Shown here in pieces: positions 60,601 to 64,000 of a DNA stretch of 64,000 nt. The notes beneath the pieces were generated by a model. The model saw nothing but the letters and a program-made list of their open reading frames with translations, searched no databases and was not told the DNA's origin. This DNA comes from Burkholderiales bacterium (lineage in GTDB: Bacteria > Pseudomonadota > Gammaproteobacteria > Burkholderiales > Burkholderiaceae_B), in NCBI GenBank assembly GCA_027484315.1, contig JAIXTE010000055.1, positions 1 to 64,000 of the forward strand. Reading direction: 5' to 3'. Made by a program: the position numbers and the translations under genes. Positions within the stretch are counted from its first letter, which is position 1. Each line of letters starts with the position of its first letter.

Positions 60601-60908
60601 ACGATGGCACCTTGCCGATCATCGGCGTCAATACTTTCACGAATCCGGATGAAAACTCCGATTCACTGAATTCGCTTGAACTGGCCCGCGCCACCGAAGA
60701 TGAAAAGCAAAGCCAGCTAAAGCGTCTCGCCGAGTTTCAGCAATTGCACGCAGCAGAAAGCGGACCCATGTTGGAGCGTTTGAAGCAGACAGCCATGGAT
60801 GGTGGCAATGTGTTCGAAGTGCTGGTGGATGCGGTGCGGGTGTGTTCGCTTGGGCAGATTACGCAGGCGCTGTTTGAAGTGGGTGGGAAGTATCGCAGAT
60901 CGATGTAA
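57606..60908 (+). CDS. icmF: Fused isobutyryl-CoA mutase IcmF
   Basis: A 1100-residue adenosylcobalamin enzyme that fuses four parts: B12-binding domain (about 20-150; [14 protein letters not shown] with H32), a MeaB/ArgK-type GTPase chaperone (about 200-510; P-loop GTGGAGKSS 215-223, ETPGIGQGD switch region), a linker, and the mutase TIM barrel (about 540-1100; [64 protein letters not shown]). It interconverts isobutyryl-CoA and n-butyryl-CoA; IcmF proteins can also act on pivalyl-CoA. AGGAGACACAC before the ATG. The mutase supports degradation of branched acyl-CoAs elsewhere in the window. Confidence 0.95.
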   Translation: [1100 protein letters not shown]

Positions 60909-61014
60909 AGCCGGTCAGCTAAGTGAGTTCTGTTGAGCCAACTCAGCGTCGCTTGCCTTGGTTTCGCCTCGGCGTGGCTTTATTGCCATCTCGGCGTGGG
61001 TTGCCTGTTACGCA

Positions 61015-61427
61015 CTGAAAACCGCTTGATCCCTTTTTGAATTTAACCTTGCTCACACAATTCGGCAAAAAAGATGGCCGAATTGTGTGTCGGCCGTGGG
61101 CCGAACGCTACGGCTGAATTCACACGGGGCGGTTTTCCTGAATGTGCGGAACAAGCAACACCACTGCCGAGTTGGCTGGATTGGCGCCTACGCGAGCGCT
61201 GGCCGACGAGGCTGAGTTGCGGATTATTGCTCTCCCGTACGGCGGATAACCGGTTGTTCGTGACGCAATCGGCGGCGGTGTTTCAATCGCCTGCGCCCTC
61301 AAGAAAACCTGCCCGTTTGAATTCACACGCCACGGTCGGCCAAAGGCCGGCACCGAGACTCGGCCCGCGTTTTTGCCGAGCAAGGTGAGTCAGTGTGAAC
61401 TTCAAAAAGGGAAATACAGGTTTTCAG
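61015..61427. repeat. Large imperfect inverted repeat B (about 410 bp)
   Basis: The gap 60909-61561 has no supported gene. It contains a long palindrome: CTGAAAACC (61015) with GGTTTTCAG (61427), TCCCTTTTTGAA (61030-61041) with TTCAAAAAGGGA (61401-61412), CCTTGCTC with GAGCAAGG (61378), and an inner arm 61115-61141 with 61299-61325 (23 of 27 bases pair). The centre is near 61220. ATCCCTTTTTGAA also occurs inside palindrome A (50139-50151), which hints at a shared family. Confidence 0.7.
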
Positions 61428-61430
61428 GCG

Positions 61431-61508
61431 AGGCGATTGAAACCCAAGCCAATTGGGCCAATGAATCAAATGGCGAAGGCGATTGGAACTCGCGTCAATT
61501 GGGCCAAC
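61431..61508. repeat. Direct repeat of about 32 bp, period 46 bp
   Basis: AGGCGATTGAAAC...CAATTGGGCCAAT at 61431-61462 and AGGCGATTGGAAC...CAATTGGGCCAAC at 61477-61508, next to palindrome B. A complementary TTTCAATCGCCT lies near 61280 inside it. Confidence 0.6.
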
Positions 61509-61561
61509 ACATCCGCTTTACGCTAGAATCACCCCATCGCAGTAACACCCCGAGCAGCACC

Positions 61562-62218
61562 ATGAAACTCAACGCCGATTTGTCCCAACGCGCAGTCGTC
61601 AACAGCAACGATGTGGCCTGGGTCGCCTCACCAGCCCCCGGCGTGTGGCGCAAGCCCCTTGAGCGTGATGGTGGCGAAGTGGCTCGGCTCACCTCCATTG
61701 TTCGCTACGACCCCGGCTGCGCCTTTCCAGAACATGTGCATGGCGGTGGCGAAGAATTCTTTGTGCTTGAAGGCACCTTTGAAGACGAGTTCGGTGCCTA
61801 CCCCGCTGGCACATTTGTCAAAAACCCGGTGGGTACCCGCCATTCTCCAAAATCCACGGAAGGTTGCACCATCCTGGTCAAGTTGCAGCATATGCGCGCT
61901 GAAGACCAGGAAGCCGTGGTCATCAACACCCACGAGGCGCAATGGCGCCAAGGCTTGGTGCCCGGTTTGAAAGTGATGCCGCTGGACAGTTTCGAGACCC
62001 GCCACACGGCCTTGGTGCAATGGGCACCGAATACCTTTTTCAATATGCACCGCCACATGGGCGGCGAAGAAATTTTCGTGCTTCAGGGCGTATTCTCCGA
62101 TGAGCACGGAGACTACCCCGCAGGCACCTGGATTCGCAGCCCGCATGCCAGCGTGCACACACCTTTTTCAAAAGAAGGTTGCACCATTCTTGTCCGAACA
62201 GGCCACTTGATCGACTGA
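61562..62218 (+). CDS. Double-cupin ChrR-like protein
   Basis: A 218-residue cytosolic protein with two tandem cupin domains of the ChrR C-terminal type (about 1-110, 112-218). Each has the metal motif: EHVHGGGEEFFVLEGTFEDEFGAYPAGTFVKNP and NMHRHMGGEEIFVLQGVFSDEHGDYPAGTWIRSP, with two His and one Glu, and a downstream His (RHSPKS; VHTPFS). It lacks the N-terminal anti-sigma part of ChrR and no sigma gene is near, so it probably acts as a metal-binding enzyme or sensor on its own. Start ATG 61562 by family N-terminus; weak ribosome site. Confidence 0.85.
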   Translation: MKLNADLSQRAVVNSNDVAWVASPAPGVWRKPLERDGGEVARLTSIVRYDPGCAFPEHVHGGGEEFFVLEGTFEDEFGAYPAGTFVKNPVGTRHSPKSTEGCTILVKLQHMRAEDQEAVVINTHEAQWRQGLVPGLKVMPLDSFETRHTALVQWAPNTFFNMHRHMGGEEIFVLQGVFSDEHGDYPAGTWIRSPHASVHTPFSKEGCTILVRTGHLID

Positions 62219-62312
62219 TTGTGTCAAATCAGAGACTTGTCTCTTAGTAGTATTCACCTCATCTCAAGCGCAGGTGCATGGGTATCAGTTCAAAACTTAC
62301 TGGGCTGTCAAC

Positions 62313-64000
62313 ATGCTGTACAAAGCGCGTTTGTGTTCAATTGTTTTCTTTATTTCTGTACTCGCAGCTTGCGGCGACAACGACGAAACTACTGCAGTTA
62401 CCAGCGTTGACGGTCAGGAGAATCAGCCAGTATTGAATGCCGGCGAAAACCTGCAGGCCGCAGAGCGAAGCGTTGTTGAGCTGACCGCGACAGTGCAAAG
62501 CCAGGATCAAAACGCAGTGGTGGCCTATGCCTGGTTTCCTGCCAATGAAGACAAGGTGTTCTTTGGTGATGCAGGTCGGTCAAACGAGTCAGTTCTGTCG
62601 CTGAAATTGCCACAGGTCAATCAAGACACGGTTGTCGAATTTGTGGTGCAGGCGCAGTTCTCAGACAACACCGTGCTTGAAGATCGCGTTGAAATTGAAA
62701 TCCGGAATACATTCGAGAATGCGCTACCCATTGTCAAGGTTGCCGCAACGCCTGTGCAGTCGGACAACCGCTTGTTGGCCAGCGCCTGTGAATCGACCGA
62801 CACCGACGGCACCATTCAAGGTTACCAGTGGCGAAATGAAACGCTGAAAATCACCTACGAAGAATCAGGCTGTAACTTGAATGTACAGCTTCCAAATTCC
62901 CCCGAGTCAAAAACTTACACATTCCGCGCTGTTGCAACTGACAATGAAGAAGGGGCGGGGTTCACCCTCTTTGAGGTGACCACGCCCGATCGCTCGGTGA
63001 ACACGGCACCTGTCATTCAAAATGCCCGCGCATTGCCTGAGCCGGTTCGTCCGGGTGAAAGCCTGAGTCTGCAAGTCAGCGCAACCGATGCAAATGGAGA
63101 CGCCCTGTTTTACAGGTGGACTCAAACCGGCGGTGCCAGTGTGCAACTGGTGAATGCGGACAAAGCCAGCGCACAGGTCTTGATACCTTCTGATTTGGCA
63201 AACCAGGCACTTACTTTTCGCATCGAAGTTTCTGACCGCGAAAACTTTTCGATCAGCACAGACCAACGCGATGTAGTCGCCACTGTGAGGGCCAATACCG
63301 ATCAAACCGCAAGCTTGCTGGATTGTTTGCAAGCCCCCACCCGGTCTGGATGCCCTTTGGCCGGGTTGCTGGCTGCGCCTCCGCTTGGCACTGGTCAACC
63401 CGGTGGCCAGCAAATCTCGGCTGGCCAGTGCACGCCATTTTATGGTGGTGGCCTGACTGGGCAAGGCTACACTCATCTGTTGGGTGCCATGCACGAGCAC
63501 ACTGCGTATTCCGACGGACAAGCCAATACCGACCCACTCCAGGTGTATCAGCAAACCCGTGAACGAGGCATGGACTTTGTCATGTCCTCGGACCATTCAG
63601 ACAACCTGGCCATTCCATTGGCACTCCCTGATACATCCAATTGCACAAGCAATCCGTTGTCGTGCTTGGTCTCTGACCCCGACAATCTCGGCAACAGTTT
63701 GAGCAAGTGGCAAAGCACATTGCGCCAGGCGAACCAGGTCACGGGCGAGTCGCCAGGCTTGTTCACAGCCATGCGTGGTTTCGAGTGGACTTCAGACCGT
63801 TTTGGCCATGCCAATGTGTACCTGAGCAAAAACAACATCAATGCTAAAGCCGGTCCAGGGTACGTGGTTTCCATGGATTTGTTCTGGCAGTGGTTTGTGT
63901 TGTCTCCGCAGTTGGGTGGTGGTGGCGATGGGTTGATGGTTTTCAATCATCCGGGTCGGGAAGATGCCATTCACAGTGTGCTGTTACAAATTGGCGAGGG
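62313..64000 (+). CDS. Lipoprotein with PKD-like domains and a PHP-type phosphoesterase domain, 3' end missing
   Basis: A frame open from ATG 62313 past the right edge (562 codons). Signal with lipobox (FISVLAACGDN, Cys about 20). Residues about 30-330 are three Ig/PKD-like beta domains (WRNETLKITYEE; LFYRWTQTGGASVQLVNADKAS). From about 385 a PHP-type metal domain begins: GAMHEHTAYSDGQANTDPLQVY, RGMDFVMSSDHSDNLAIP, MRGFEWTSDRFGHANVYL and VFNHPGRED supply His/Asp metal ligands. It may be a surface or periplasmic phosphoesterase. The C-terminal part is outside the window. Confidence 0.75.
   Translation, partial: MLYKARLCSIVFFISVLAACGDNDETTAVTSVDGQENQPVLNAGENLQAAERSVVELTATVQSQDQNAVVAYAWFPANEDKVFFGDAGRSNESVLSLKLPQVNQDTVVEFVVQAQFSDNTVLEDRVEIEIRNTFENALPIVKVAATPVQSDNRLLASACESTDTDGTIQGYQWRNETLKITYEESGCNLNVQLPNSPESKTYTFRAVATDNEEGAGFTLFEVTTPDRSVNTAPVIQNARALPEPVRPGESLSLQVSATDANGDALFYRWTQTGGASVQLVNADKASAQVLIPSDLANQALTFRIEVSDRENFSISTDQRDVVATVRANTDQTASLLDCLQAPTRSGCPLAGLLAAPPLGTGQPGGQQISAGQCTPFYGGGLTGQGYTHLLGAMHEHTAYSDGQANTDPLQVYQQTRERGMDFVMSSDHSDNLAIPLALPDTSNCTSNPLSCLVSDPDNLGNSLSKWQSTLRQANQVTGESPGLFTAMRGFEWTSDRFGHANVYLSKNNINAKAGPGYVVSMDLFWQWFVLSPQLGGGGDGLMVFNHPGREDAIHSVLLQIGE

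Noticed and set aside
61074-61388. Plus-strand frame of 104 codons inside palindrome B
   Set aside because: It spans the arms of an inverted repeat, is Arg-rich and has no ribosome site or known motif.

Overview
The window looks like chromosomal DNA of a betaproteobacterium of the order Burkholderiales. The supporting signs are a GshA of the beta/gamma type next to GshB and a regulatory PTS, a MetX-MetW pair, a fused isobutyryl-CoA mutase, DUF1840 and UbiK proteins, moderate G+C and many acyl-CoA dehydrogenases. A Limnobacter-like heterotroph fits best, but this is inferred from gene content only. I saw no rRNA, tRNA, CRISPR array, insertion sequence or prophage.

Layout. 0-1.4 kb: the 5' part of a large repeat-rich surface protein (minus strand), which runs off the left edge. 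1.7-10.8 kb: an acyl-CoA degradation cluster resembling the atu (acyclic terpene utilisation) system, with two acyl-CoA dehydrogenases, a biotin-dependent carboxylase pair, a PECR-like SDR and a divergent AtuA homologue. 10.9-13.7 kb: a secreted Ala-rich protein, an operon of a small protein, a GNAT and a TetR regulator, and a beta-carbonic anhydrase. 13.8-18.1 kb: a beta-barrel protein, a Spy/CpxP-like chaperone divergent from a CpxRA-like two-component system, and a HELTHC metalloprotease-like protein. 18.2-25.7 kb: an SDR, then AcrR and a divergent AcrAB-OprM-type efflux operon. 25.7-28.7 kb: an unrecognised 580-residue protein and a PF10118-type hydrolase. 28.7-33.3 kb: a periplasmic copper-handling cluster (CopL-like protein, TolC-like lipoprotein, Tat-exported multicopper oxidase, cupredoxin, CusF). 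33.3-37.6 kb: a fatty-acyl catabolism operon (phosphatase, ACAD10-like kinase, acyl-CoA dehydrogenase) divergent from an SMP-30-like protein. 37.7-42.8 kb: Dps, an ECF sigma/anti-sigma pair, a DUF4394 lipoprotein, a Crp/Fnr regulator and a DUF962 membrane protein. 42.8-47 kb: DUF1840, a lipoprotein-MFS pair, ComM/YifB and UbiK. 47-50 kb: a TorF-type porin, GlnK and AmtB behind a sigma-54 promoter with NtrC sites. 50-50.6 kb: two large imperfect palindromes. 50.7-55.4 kb: gshA-gshB and the regulatory PTS (EIIA-Man, HPr, EI). 55.5-60.9 kb: metX-metW, a DUF4212 protein and icmF. 61-61.5 kb: another large palindrome. 61.6 kb to the end: a double-cupin protein and the start of a PHP-domain lipoprotein.

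Regulatory logic visible in the DNA: (i) a 16-bp operator (TCAAAC-N4-GTTTGA) lies before each atu-like transcription unit and, with one mismatch, before the operon encoding a TetR protein, which suggests that this TetR controls the atu-like genes and itself; (ii) phased GTAAA half-sites sit between the spy-like gene and the cpxRA-like genes; (iii) a 24-bp AcrR-type operator lies between acrR and acrAB; (iv) NtrC sites and a sigma-54 promoter drive porin-glnK-amtB. The least explained parts are the large palindromes at 50 and 61 kb, the 580-residue orphan protein at 25.7-27.5 kb, and a possible small RNA near 1.6 kb.
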